Counted from the first letter of the stretch, positions 41,639 to 51,485 are shown. The stretch: 64,000 bases of DNA from Phymatolithon calcareum (GCA_977006965.1 OZ345362.1:1860001-1924000); one strand, 5' to 3'. Notes: generated from the letters alone by a model not told the origin. Program-made: numbers and translations.

Positions 41639-43000
41639 TGATAGCGAGGTAGGCTTGGAGACTGCCTGCCTTGACAGACTTTAGAAAGATCAGCGGTTTT
41701 ATTCGAAACATAAAACCGAAATTTTGGCGACTTTGCTTTCACGGCGTCCAACGGTCTAGCTCCCCAGAGAAGGCGAGCAGTGTCGCTCTTCTCCTTACTA
41801 GAGTTCCCGAATACCTTCCGGTAACTCTTAGGAACCTCCTCCCGGACAAGCACCGCTTGCCGGAGAACTGGATTGCCGTAGTTGTAGCCGTGCGATAGCT
41901 TCATTACTACTACAAAAGACTATGAAGGGTGGGTGGGTGGTCAACATAAGAACGCGGGCTGCCAACTCGAAAAGCTCACCTGTCTAGCCTCCGCCGAGAA
42001 ATCAGATATCGCACGAGTCCTTTGTGGGAAAAGGAGAGCCGGTGTACGATAAAGCTCCGCACGCTGTTCGCTGCCTTACGCGCGGTTCACGTCTCGGTTC
42101 AGGCACGTTCCGAAGTGCGTGCCTCCGTGTGAACGCGTCTGGAAGCTTGCGATGCGTGTGCTGGAGATCAAGGTTTCTTCAGCGTCCTGCTTGATATAGA
42201 GATTTCGGTCGGCGAGGCTCGGACTCTAGAGCAGTTGCTGGCGACTGCGCGCGCCGGTGGGACTGTCGTGCAAGCTTTTGACTCTGCGCTGTGTGGCGCC
42301 GCGTTTTCAGCCGCTGGCAGGTGTGCGCGCCTGTGAATATGACGCACAAATTCTCGGCCGGTCGCAGCGCGGCGCCGCGTGGTGCTACCTGATGAGAGGG
42401 TCGCATGGAGAGCTTCTGGAAGGCGTTCTTGGCCCGGTCGTCATGCGTCTAACGGTTTTTCCAGGCGGCCACCGGTTGTGGCAGCCAGGCGCTGTCGGGC
42501 GACTTAGGTTGTCGCGGGAGTGTCTTTGCGCGTAGCGGCTTCTCGAATGCCGCTGGTTGCGCCTCGAGACAGTGTCGAACGACTTGGCTCGGCATGGGAA
42601 TCGCGCGCGCGCCGCCGCTCCTTGACTGCCACTGGTTGCCGCTCCAAGACAGTCTTTGGTGTTGCCGATCAACGCGTGATCCTTGATTGTCACGGGTTGC
42701 GGCTCCAAGACAGTCTTTGGTATTGCCGATTAACGCTCGAATGTCATCGCGGGTGGTCGCTTTCCGGCTGCCACCGACTGTGGCGCCGAGACATAACAAT
42801 GGGTATCGATCCATGCAGGTCACCGGTGGTAGTTATCTTGTAGAGGTGTGCATGCCATCATCGGTGGTCTGCACGCAGAGTATGATCTCAAGAGGTAGGT
42901 GATGGCAGGATTGAGGTGGGCAAATCTGAGAAGATCGCTGTACCTCCGCACCGTCTCTGGCCTTGCTGCTCTGACAAAGGGTGTTCTTCGAAAAGGGTGT
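41639..43000. mobile_element. 1.36-kb insertion in X copy 4, with GC-rich degenerate tandem repeats
   Basis: Absent from module 3, where ACTTCCT joins directly to AATATCCTC. No clear terminal repeats or target duplication. The left part has a 93-codon minus-strand ORF (41623-41904). The right part (about 42440-42790) is GC-rich with a roughly 61-bp repeat built around GGTTGCGGCTCCAAGACAGT, two good copies (42634 and 42695) and weaker ones further left. Nature unknown. Confidence 0.55.
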
Positions 43001-44284
43001 AATATCCTCTACTGCAGATTCGATAAACCTGATAAACCTCACGGACCCGAGCTTGGTATGTGTTTCCTAGAGCGAAGATTAAACGACTGGTACCGCGGTA
43101 ACATTATTCCGTGCTATGGGCGGTCGACAATACCCGAATGCAACATTCTCGAACGTCTGTTTCATAAAATAGCCATTGTTTTCAATTGGTCATGTATTGT
43201 GGCAAAACGGTATACCAACAGTTCAGAATAAAAGAGGGTCTACTAGAGCCGTAAGGATGCGGAGTTGTTCCATCAGCTTCGAGAAATCCCGCAGTAAAGA
43301 AAGAAAGAATAAAAGAGAGCTTGTTACCTTTTGCGTTCAAGAATGTCGCCGCACAGCAGTTAGCCGTGTTGAGCCGTAATGACCGCTGGTTTTTCGAAAC
43401 GGGGCCAGGCATGGCGCGACGTTTACGGCCACTACTCCCTGTTCGTTCCGAAAGGAGAACTGTGCCGAAGAAGACTGGTTGATACTTCTTCCGATTGGCT
43501 TCCCGTTAATGCTGCGCTCGAGTGCTGTTGCATTTATAACATCCCTGATCTGGCCATCCGGAATGGAGTATGAAATATCGCCCGTTCAGAGCCCATCCGA
43601 GTGTCTATGAATTTACAATGACATTGTGAGAACACGCGACAGAATGCAAAACGGAGTCACTTGAGGACCCTTGTTTGTTGTCTTCTCGAGGGTGCTGTAC
43701 AGTGGAGTATTTCTCCCCTCGAGGCCCGATTATGGGCCAAAAGTAGGTTTTTGTGCCTCACCAGATCGTGTCGCACCCATTACTCGCAAACCAAAGGGGA
43801 CCATACCCATCGCCTCTTAGCACTCGCAAAATTTCCTCATGCGTCTGCAGACGCGTTAGAAACTTTAAAATAAAAATCTATATTTCGTCTTCTCGAGGGT
43901 GCTTTTCTCAGACTTGAAATTGCAACATGTACCATATCAACTCTCGGGTAATTCGTTTCATTCCAAGAATTTCGAAAGCCACCAGTCATATATCCGAAAA
44001 CAAACACCATCATACTCTGGGACTAAGCAATATACTCAAGGGAAGAAGATGGAAGAGAAGGCCGGTGTTACGTCTCTGTTTTCAACAGAATATATATTGA
44101 ATTGAATACAATAATTTATGTGAAGTCAATACTCCTACCTCTACATCACTCTCCTAAATCTCAAAGATTCAACAATATCGCAATCTAGGCATCTTTCCAC
44201 TTTTGTTTCTCCGATGTGCGCTTTGTTTAGCTCTGAAACACTTACACATCCTTCCGGCGCATGATGGCAATCCCAAACTTGTAG
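43001..44284 (+). pseudogene. X segment, copy 4, right fragment
   Basis: Continues the alignment with copy 3 (39259-40454) at near identity, offset 3827 bp from 43379 on. It contains a 70-bp insertion at 43237-43306. Differences from copy 3 are a handful of substitutions and a 4-bp indel near 44282. Confidence 0.6.
43226..43317 (+). mobile_element. 70-bp retroposon-like insertion with 11-bp direct repeats
   Basis: GAATAAAAGAG is duplicated at 43226-43236 and 43307-43317 around 70 bp that module 3 lacks (39475-39490 has one near-copy). The insert ends in an A-rich tail (GTAAAGAAAGAAA), typical of short retroposed RNAs. Confidence 0.6.
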
Positions 44285-44455
44285 TTAAGATTTCCGCTTG
44301 GCGGAAAACAAAGTCGGTGGAAGGTTTTGCATAGGTGGAACGAACGGATCTCTTCCCAATTTTTGTCTTGGTGCTGGTGGCGGTGTAGGCAGTGACCGCT
44401 TTGTTGACTTGGTTGACGAAGTAAGATTCCTCTCGGAAAACGATTGGGAATACAT
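44285..44455 (-). CDS. B-type NLPP microprotein, copy 4
   Basis: 56 codons, ATG at 44453-44455, protein identical to copy 3. The promoter up to the hAT-like insertion is also nearly identical, with TATATAAG on the minus strand near 44571. Confidence 0.8.
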   Translation of the reverse strand: MYSQSFSERNLTSSTKSTKRSLPTPPPAPRQKLGRDPFVPPMQNLPPTLFSAKRKS

Positions 44456-44713
44456 CTTGATTTCAATTGTGAGTCACTGTTTGAGGCGAAAGATCGTTGA
44501 GCAGCTCGTTGACTTTCCCTTGAGTGTTGATGTTTGTGGGAATTGGCTCGAAGCCATGACATTGCAGCCTTATATAGAATCGGGGAACAGGGTCCCATGG
44601 AGTGTGGACGTGCTGGGGTACACTGTCCGAGCCACGCTGTCCCTGGATGCGGCCATGGCAGAAACAACGTCCACGCGTAGCATTTGATAATCGTCCACGG
44701 AGCGTCAACAGTG

Positions 44714-45271
44714 GATTGCAACAGGGTCTGAGATTCGCCTAACTGTTCGTGAATTAATTCGTGAATAAACGAATGAATTATTCGCGAATGTCAAATTCAG
44801 GTTTACAATATCCCCGTTAGCGAATATTCAGTAAATCCACCACGAGCGTACATTCACGAATTTTTCATTCATGTTCACGTTCAGTACTTTTTGTACCCAT
44901 GAATATTCATTCACATTCAGTTCACCGTCGTTGAATCCGGTGAACATTCACGAACGTTAGCGAATGTGTGCGAGCATTTCAGAAGAGTGGAAAAATGGAT
45001 GGGATGCAAGCTCCTGGTTTTCCGAAAAGTTTCGCGAATCATTCGCAAATGTTCGCAAATTTCGTTCACATTCAGTTCATTGCAATGTGTCAGAGCGAAT
45101 ATTCATTTACGTTCAGTTCACTAGTATGTCACAAGAGATTATTCATTCGCAATTCATTCACTATAATCTTCTGAATATTCATTATATTTCTCGTGAGTGA
45201 ATATTAGTGAATATTCATTCACGTTCACGTTCACAGTGGTTTCTAAGCGAATCGCAGACCCTGGATTGCAA
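44714..45271. mobile_element. hAT-type MITE with 8-bp target duplication, inserted in the B4/A4 promoter
   Basis: The element is 44722-45263 (542 bp). TIRs are CAGGGTCTGAGATTCGC and its reverse complement with one mismatch. The target duplication GATTGCAA is exact on both sides (44714-44721, 45264-45271). 8-bp duplications and CAGGG ends are characteristic of hAT elements. The interior is AT-rich and full of short repeats of TTCATTCACGTTCA and TTCGCGAAT type; no transposase. Module 3 has the empty site. Confidence 0.9.
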
Positions 45272-45651
45272 AAATATTGGCAACAGCTAAAATTGAAATA
45301 ATAATTCAATTATTCCGTGCATGGAAGGAACACGTGTCAAAGAATGCACAACGCAAAGCTCATCTGATTGGACCATGGCATGCCTCCGAGGTTTACGTGT
45401 GAGCATACACATTACTGTACTGTACAGAGCTCCCGTTGACAACAGGACACAGACAGCATTTCAATGACACACCGTAATGCTACAACTTAACGCATGATGC
45501 GTCCTCTTTCTCATCTCCCCGCTCGGTGATCACCACTATAAAGAGATGAAGTTTCTCGCTTCAAAGGCAATCTACAGAAACACCAGTCAACAACTCACAC
45601 ATCCGTCAACCCACATACATTCACTGGAACCGTCCACACTCAATGACCAAC

Positions 45652-45792
45652 ATGTGGACTCAATCGACAAATATTTCCCCATCCCTCACGTCAAGTGTGG
45701 AAGCATTACAGTCTCCGCCACATGCACCGAGACAAACACGACCACAAGACCCTTTCGATCCGCCCATCATGAACCTGCCACCGACCAGATAG
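45652..45792 (+). CDS. A-type NLPP microprotein, copy 4
   Basis: 46 codons, ATG at 45652, TAG at 45790-45792. Differs from copy 3 at two residues (Ala at 18, Leu at 19). TATAAA at 45537-45542 lies 115 bp upstream and the whole promoter from AACACGTGTC onward is conserved. The overlapping 93-codon frame (45546-45827) is a shadow. Confidence 0.8.
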   Translation: MWTQSTNISPSLTSSVEALQSPPHAPRQTRPQDPFDPPIMNLPPTR

Positions 45793-47030
45793 AATCGTCA
45801 CTTATCATATTGATATTTGGTAGCTGACCGTTTTCGATCAAGAACATCTGGCACATTTCGTTCGCATCTTTTCTCTGAGGAGCAAATGTGTCTGAAGAAG
45901 ATACCAAATCTGCCTAGCTTATTATCGCGTACCTTACTGCAAGACGTAGCGCAAAAATACATAAACAAACGAAATTGGAAAACTGTACTCCGCGTTAGAA
46001 ATTGCCTCAGCAATTGAACTCACCATGGCAGGGCATGATTTCGTTCGCAACACTTTTTCTGCCATCATGTCGCGCCAAAAAGAACTAGAGGTACATGCTA
46101 GTCCCGCGCCGAAGAAAGGGATGCAATGATTGTAGGGATAAATGATCCAAACAAGCAGGTACCCTAGGGGGAGAAGCAGTAGATTTGTTATAAAATAGCA
46201 GAGGGCAATGCCACTTGGCCTTCTATCTCGGAGTACAACATTGACCAACGCATCCCGCGCAAGCCTGCTACGTGTTCTCCCTCTGGCATGGGCGGACGAC
46301 AAACAGTCCGTTGGGTTACGGAAGGCTCTAAGTAATCCTTTCCAATCATTTAAATACCCTTTGGCCAGTTACGCTGTTTGTTCTTCAGCCAAGCAACATC
46401 TACACTATCAGTCTCATTTCTAAAGACGCGAAAGCAGCAAAGTGGGAAAGTTCAGGTATAATTGCGTTCACGGTAAGAAGAAAGAAATTAAGCCTGTCGT
46501 CCATGCTCTGTCTTTAACAGACTGTGTCAAATTGAATAAATTAATCCACACTTGTAGACCTACTTCATGCTGAAATTTGAAGTAGTTACCCTGTCACTAA
46601 ATCACAGAGCTCCAAGAAGATCCGAAGCCAAGTGCGGTTTGTCTGGCTTCTTCGATGCTCAAGTGTTGCACGCTTGCAACCGGTGCTCGTCATTTTCGGA
46701 AATGATTGTCTTACCCTTAGCGGAACATTTCCCTACGATATCGGGGTCACTTGGTCTATGACGGTGGTCAAGCACCGTCTCAGGGGTGAAACCTACGTCC
46801 ATACAATACACGATTAGGCAAGAATTTGCATTTCTTCGCATTCAAGGAATACGTGTCCGAGCTGTCAACGCATGCTAAAAAATTCAATGACCTTCTGCTT
46901 ACATGATTCCAAGATAGATGATCATCGAGGTCTACGTGTACATATTATCATACTTGGACTCACAGTACATCCACGGCTCGAGTTGACAACAGGACACAAG
47001 CTTCGCCCAGAATCTCCTCTGTGTTTATCG
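45793..47030 (+). pseudogene. X segment, copy 5, and decayed B position
   Basis: 45800-45850 continues module 4. 46250-46540 matches the X tail (AAGAAGAAAGAAATTAAGCCTGTCGTCC, then AATTGAATAAATTAAT). A B gene would be expected on the minus strand at about 46620-46800; only a faint trace of the signature can be read, so I do not call it. GGAATACGTGTCC (46847) and TGACAACAGGACACA (46983) are the shared A-promoter words. Confidence 0.4.
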
Positions 47031-47145
47031 CCTATAAAGAGAGTTGGGTTCTCTGCTCCGAGACTCTGAACAAAGCACCAGCCATCTTCTCCATCATCTA
47101 CCAACCCAACCATCTTCACACTACATTCTGCACTTGATAACCAAG

Positions 47146-47313
47146 ATGCATTCACAATGCACAAGCATTTCAGTTTCCTTCAAGTCATCATTGAAAGCTC
47201 TGCCATCACCACCGCCGGCACCAGGTCGGAAATTGCAAAAAGACCCATTCGTTCCACCAATTATGAATCTGCCACCAACGCTGCTGTCGAAGAGTTTGAG
47301 CAACTGTGTTTGA
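47146..47313 (+). CDS. A-type NLPP microprotein, copy 5 (diverged)
   Basis: 55 codons from the ATG at 47146. MHSQCTSISVSFKSS, ALPSPPPAPGRK, KDPFVPPIMNLPPT, ending LLSKSLSNCV. TATAAA at 47033-47038 is 113 bp upstream. Longer and more diverged than copies 2-4, and closest to the inverted copy at 19275. It converges on the second peptide gene, as the 19275 gene does on the first. Confidence 0.75.
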   Translation: MHSQCTSISVSFKSSLKALPSPPPAPGRKLQKDPFVPPIMNLPPTLLSKSLSNCV

Positions 47314-47717
47314 CTTCGTGACGACTACTCTTCATCACGCGAGGAATCTTCGACCACTTCCCCGGTTGTACGGCTATCATAGTCTTTTGGATGACGAACA
47401 ATGCAAACGTTTTGAATTATTACGCACCGCCATCTTAGCTTATTTCCAATTATTCTCTTTCGAGGTACAGACTAAATATTCATAAAGAAAATTCTCTCAA
47501 GAGTACATGTCGCATTTGGTAATCTTCTCTTTCATCGACTACTGTACTACACACAAGGAACATGCAAATTTTGCTCTGCTGTTCGTGGAAGGCCAAACTG
47601 CAAATAAATGTGTATGAACCCAACCTTTTATTTAGCAACACCGGAAAAGTACCCTACCATCCATTGTAGTGCATTTCAATTTTCCATATCCCTCAACATC
47701 CGTTGCAATGAACTGAC

Positions 47718-47831
47718 TCAGAGAGCCGGAGTTCCCTTGAGGCCGAAGCTCTTGAAGAGCTTGCTGAGATCTCCAAAAGCGGAGGCGGCAGCGAGGACGG
47801 CAGCGAAAACGACGACGGTAGCGAACTTCAT
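47718..47831 (-). CDS. 37-residue secreted amphipathic peptide, copy 2
   Basis: ATG at 47829-47831, TGA at 47718-47720. The protein is identical to the product of 17736-17849, while several codons differ synonymously (for example GCT/GCC, GAC/GAT, CCC/ACT region). The leader (TCCTCCACCAC-ACACATTCAGA) and 3' UTR (GATATGGAAAATTGAAATGC, then a polyadenylation-like AAATAAAA) are conserved. The 172-codon ORF overlapping it in another frame (47632-48150) is rejected. Confidence 0.85.
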   Translation of the reverse strand: MKFATVVVFAAVLAAASAFGDLSKLFKSFGLKGTPAL

Positions 47832-48833
47832 TTTTGAGTTTGGGGGTTGTAGGTTTAGGTGGCTTGAGGTGCTGAGAATTCTGAATGTGTTGTGGTGGAG
47901 GAGAAAGTGAGCGAGAGCCGCATGCCTTATGTAGGACGAGAAACATACTTCCTAACAACGAAACGATATCAGTAAGCTTCGATGTGAATTGCAGCGAATT
48001 CAGAATTCGAATTTGGAAAGGCCCGGGACATTGGATTAAGGTTTGTATCGCACTATCAATATTTAGCGCGTCCATCGTGAAGAGGGAAAAAGGCACAGCA
48101 ATCTTGCTTTCGATTGGTATGCTGAAAGAACAAAAGTAAGGGGCCAGCATTTACACAAACTACTTTTTCTCGCATTTACTTTTGCGGAAGGCCTTGTTGT
48201 TTTTTCATTGCATACTATAGTATGATGTGTGTTCTTGTTACGAGTAGTGAAATTAGAATATTGTTGCCAGCTCGCGCAGGAGCCTGTGCAAGGGCGTGGA
48301 GAAGGTCGGAAGCGAATGCAATGGGACAAATTCGTGTCCCGTCCGTCGTTACGCCCAAGTCTCCGTCATGCCCATGAATATTTGCTAGGCCATTCCTCTG
48401 TCGCATTGCAAGCTTCTGTAGATAGGTAGGTATATAATGAAGAAGGTGTACAGGAGAATGACGGTGATACTTGGTCAGTGACGAGGTTTGAAAAGCAAGA
48501 GTACTCTTCTAGAACGGAAAACTAATGTCAGAGCTCCCAAAAATTGATGAAGGGCTGCTTTTCTTGTTTGCACTACAGCTCTCCAGCTGATGGATACTGT
48601 TTTGGTTTCGATAGCTGAGGAGCTCTAGTGCAATTTTATTACGCGCAACATGGATATGTATGAAAGTATCTACAGTACGGAGCCTTCGCCTATCAGCGCC
48701 CTGTTGATCATATGATACTCAAACAACAAGGTGCTGGCACAGGCACTTTGCCACTCACCCCCACATCCTCCGTCAACTGCCAAAGTAAATCCCTGGACCT
48801 ACTGCAGACTTCGGACCTTTTCTCTCCACCAAT
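47832..48833. other. Promoter of peptide copy 2, then no gene recognised
   Basis: The conserved peptide leader spans about 47832-47905, with CCTACATAAGG just upstream as a possible TATA-like element. The rest is unique sequence ending in the 5' region of the HVA22-like gene. Confidence 0.45.
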
Positions 48834-49580
48834 ATGCGCACCCGGCGCCAAATGCCCGCTCTCTCCGATAGCGAGTCAAGCACGGAAGAAAACGCAGGTT
48901 TCGCCACTGGGACTCACTTCGATTGGCGACCGCAGGACGTGGACGTCTTGCGCACCCGACGTTCAGCGCAGGCTCCGTCACCAACTTCCGATGCATTTCA
49001 ACTGCTGTGCTACGCCGCTGTGATTGTCACCCTTCTCGGTGCCGCACTGTCTGCCTTCACGCTGGCACTAAACGTCGGGATAGTCACGGCTGGCGCGCTA
49101 AATCCTGCTTGGCAAACCTTCCGCGCGCTCGAGGCTCTCGGTCCGTACGCATCCGACGACGATGATGACAGAGAGGACCAAACGACGGCATTAACCCTGC
49201 GTCGAAACTGGGCGTCTTATTGGGTTGTTATGTCGGCTTTGTACACTGTGGAAAGACTCATTGTTCGAAACACAATTGGCGCATTCATTCCGTCGCCGTT
49301 GTACCTTGCGCTGCTTTTTTCTGCCGTGGTCTATCTCACGCATAATAACGCTGAGAAATCGGGCGTGTTGTATGTGGACTTTGCGCGACCGGCACTATTG
49401 GACGTTGATAGCAGCGTTGAGAAATTGGTGCAGGAGGCAGGACAGCATTTGGAATATTTTATGGGGATGGCACTCGTGCACTTTCATGAAGTTATTGAGC
49501 CGTTTGCAATGCGGCTGAGATATGCGGCAGCAAGACATGCACGAGAGTTGCAAATACAGGCAGAAGAAGCACTAAGATAG
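48834..49580 (+). CDS. TB2/DP1/HVA22-like (REEP-type) membrane protein, paralogue 1
   Basis: 248 codons. An acidic/Ser-rich N-terminus is followed by a membrane segment (~55-85), then NPAWQTFRALE and an NWASYWVV-ALYTVERL segment. These correspond to the conserved P-W-TF-A-E and YW-VF---E features of HVA22/REEP proteins that shape tubular ER. Two more hydrophobic stretches and a basic, helical C-terminus follow. About half its residues match the paralogue at 50709, and both share HNNAEKSG/NNNAEKSG. Family call moderate. Confidence 0.7.
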   Translation: MRTRRQMPALSDSESSTEENAGFATGTHFDWRPQDVDVLRTRRSAQAPSPTSDAFQLLCYAAVIVTLLGAALSAFTLALNVGIVTAGALNPAWQTFRALEALGPYASDDDDDREDQTTALTLRRNWASYWVVMSALYTVERLIVRNTIGAFIPSPLYLALLFSAVVYLTHNNAEKSGVLYVDFARPALLDVDSSVEKLVQEAGQHLEYFMGMALVHFHEVIEPFAMRLRYAAARHARELQIQAEEALR

Positions 49581-49927
49581 AGTACGGGACACTCGCGAGG
49601 CAGGAGATAGGCTGATTTTGATGAGGCGATGGTGTTCCGGCTTTTTGAAAAAAGCGCCAACCCCTGACAAGAGACAGCCAACTCTTGTGTGATATTGACT
49701 ACCTATCAAGAGACATGTACTAAGGTGTCGCGAATCCTTGATGCCTGATCAACTCTCTTTGAGGCCGAAGTAGAAAATCTTCGTACACTGATGTAAAGCA
49801 ACGCAAAAGTCCTTCCGATCATTACGCTTACTGTTGCATTCATGGTGCGAGCAATGCGAGGAGAAGGCACTGTGCTAAGAATAAGAATCGCAGTCCATAC
49901 TCTGCAATTTCCAATTTGACGATATTA
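49581..49927. other. Intergenic, no feature seen
   Basis: Separates the first HVA22-like gene from a small basic ORF. Confidence 0.4.
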
Positions 49928-50287
49928 ATGTCAAAGCTCAAGCGCGTTGTCAATCAATTGAAACCGCTAAAGGAGCTTAGTCGCCAATGTCAACAACATA
50001 CGCCCAAAATCCTGGCATTGTTCGCACGAGGCTTGGCAAATATCTCGTGGGTACGCAATCCATTGAGGTCGTCACGGGCGCATGCACAGCACACACGGAA
50101 ACATCTTTGGCACTATCATGATCGTGGTCTTGTGCCGGACAGCAGAGACAGCCACCCCCCGGAGATGAATCTCAATCATCTTCCCAAGGTGCTGTCTGAG
50201 AGAAATGGCGCGGAACTCAACAATTCACAGAGAACGGAGGATTGCTGTCTCGACAACGAGGACGATGGGTGCTTTCATGCCCGGTAA
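49928..50287 (+). CDS. Hypothetical small basic protein between the two HVA22-like genes
   Basis: 119 codons from the ATG at 49928. Lys/Arg/His-rich in the first half (MSKLKRVVNQLKPLKELSR), more acidic at the end (CCLDNEDDGC). No domain recognised; may be non-coding. Confidence 0.3.
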   Translation: MSKLKRVVNQLKPLKELSRQCQQHTPKILALFARGLANISWVRNPLRSSRAHAQHTRKHLWHYHDRGLVPDSRDSHPPEMNLNHLPKVLSERNGAELNNSQRTEDCCLDNEDDGCFHAR

Positions 50288-50708
50288 TTCGATTCGCAAA
50301 GACCCAGAATGGTGAAAAATGAAAATATTTAATATTTTATGAAGTTATTCCCAGAAAAGCGTCAAAAAGTACGAATTATAGCTATTCCATTGGATAATTA
50401 AGGAAATATTAGATTATTTTAACGGCTTTTTCGCACTCAGCTAGTTATTGTTGGCACCGCTGTCCAAAATTTGTCCATCATTCATCAATCCGTTTCGCAT
50501 TTCCCATTCCATTTGATTACCAGTACCGATTTGGGGCGCCAAGTTTGCATCCCATCCGTTCAGCATAAACGAGGTGATCGGAACATCATCGACGTCATGC
50601 GAACGGTACAACGCTGACCTCCACAGCCCTTTTTCCTCTATCCTTCATGCCCATCAGCTACTAACTGCTAGTAGAACCTTAGCCCGGGAGCATTACACTC
50701 CGCCCAAA
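50288..50708. other. Promoter region of the second HVA22-like gene
   Basis: AT-rich at 50315-50430, with no ORF supported. Confidence 0.4.
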
Positions 50709-51485
50709 ATGCGCACTCGGCGAAGGCCAGCATTCTCCGATAACGAATCCGATACGGAGGAGATCACTGTGTCCGGGTCTGTCTATCGTGTGGACTCGCA
50801 GACAGAGGAGGTGGACATCCGAAACATCCGGCGCACAACGCAGACACTGTCTCCAAAGCCTAAATCCTCTCAACTGCTGTGTTACGCAGCGCTGTTCATC
50901 ATTCTTCTCGGTGCAGCCCTCGCACTGCTCACTGTCGTACTTAACGTCGGAATCATTGCAGTCGGTGCATTGAATCCCGCATGGCAAACCTTCCGCGCCC
51001 TCGAGGCCCGCAGTCCGTATTCAACGGACGATGAGGATGAGGATGATCGCGAATTCCACCCAATGGCACTCTACCTACGCAACTGGACATCGTACTGGGT
51101 CGTTGTCGCGGCTTTGTTCAGTCTGGAAAGTCTTTTCGTGCGACCGACAATAGCATCAGTACTTCCTTCACCGCTATATCCAGGCATCATTTTTTCCTTT
51201 CTCGTCTACCTGACTAACAACAATGCTGAGAAGTCGGGCGCTCTATATGTGGACGTAGCGCGACCGGCGTTCATGCGCATTGAAGGCGCAGTGGAACGAT
51301 CCGTGCAGACTGTCGTGAAGCACTTAGAATATATTACTGGTCTCGCACTCGTCGGCTTCCATGACGCTGTTGAGCCGTACGCGTTACAGTTGAGACATGC
51401 TGCCGCGATGAGCGCCCGACAGTTGCATGCACAGGCACCAGAACCGCCGACGCAGACCAGACGACGCCGACGCGGCGGACGATAG
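50709..51485 (+). CDS. TB2/DP1/HVA22-like (REEP-type) membrane protein, paralogue 2
   Basis: 258 codons from the ATG at 50709, chosen because MRTRR aligns with the start of paralogue 1 (the open frame extends further upstream). Same layout: DSESDTEE-like acidic head, hydrophobic segment, NPAWQTFRALEARSP, acidic DDEDEDD linker, NWTSYWVVVAALFSLESLF, further membrane segments, basic RRRRRGGR tail. The copies arose by tandem duplication and have diverged substantially. Confidence 0.7.
   Translation: MRTRRRPAFSDNESDTEEITVSGSVYRVDSQTEEVDIRNIRRTTQTLSPKPKSSQLLCYAALFIILLGAALALLTVVLNVGIIAVGALNPAWQTFRALEARSPYSTDDEDEDDREFHPMALYLRNWTSYWVVVAALFSLESLFVRPTIASVLPSPLYPGIIFSFLVYLTNNNAEKSGALYVDVARPAFMRIEGAVERSVQTVVKHLEYITGLALVGFHDAVEPYALQLRHAAAMSARQLHAQAPEPPTQTRRRRRGGR

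Larger units (their letters stand above)
39254..45800. repeat. Tandem segmental duplication of a roughly 3.8-kb X-B-A unit
   Basis: 39254-41638 and 43001-45800 are near-identical once the insertions at 43237-43306 and 44722-45263 are removed. The offset is 3827 bp at the MTAGFSK ORF (39552 versus 43379). Few substitutions are visible over about 2.3 kb, so the duplication is recent. More diverged module copies lie at 36.5-39.2 and 30.0-31.65 kb. Confidence 0.85.

Noticed and set aside
45546-45827. 93-codon ORF starting MKFLASKAIYRN
   Set aside because: Its ATG lies at the expected transcription start, just after TATA; the frame differs from the NLPP signature and is disrupted in the other modules.
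47632-48150. 172-codon minus-strand ORF over the second peptide gene
   Set aside because: Different frame from the conserved 37-residue peptide; not conserved at the 17.7-kb copy.
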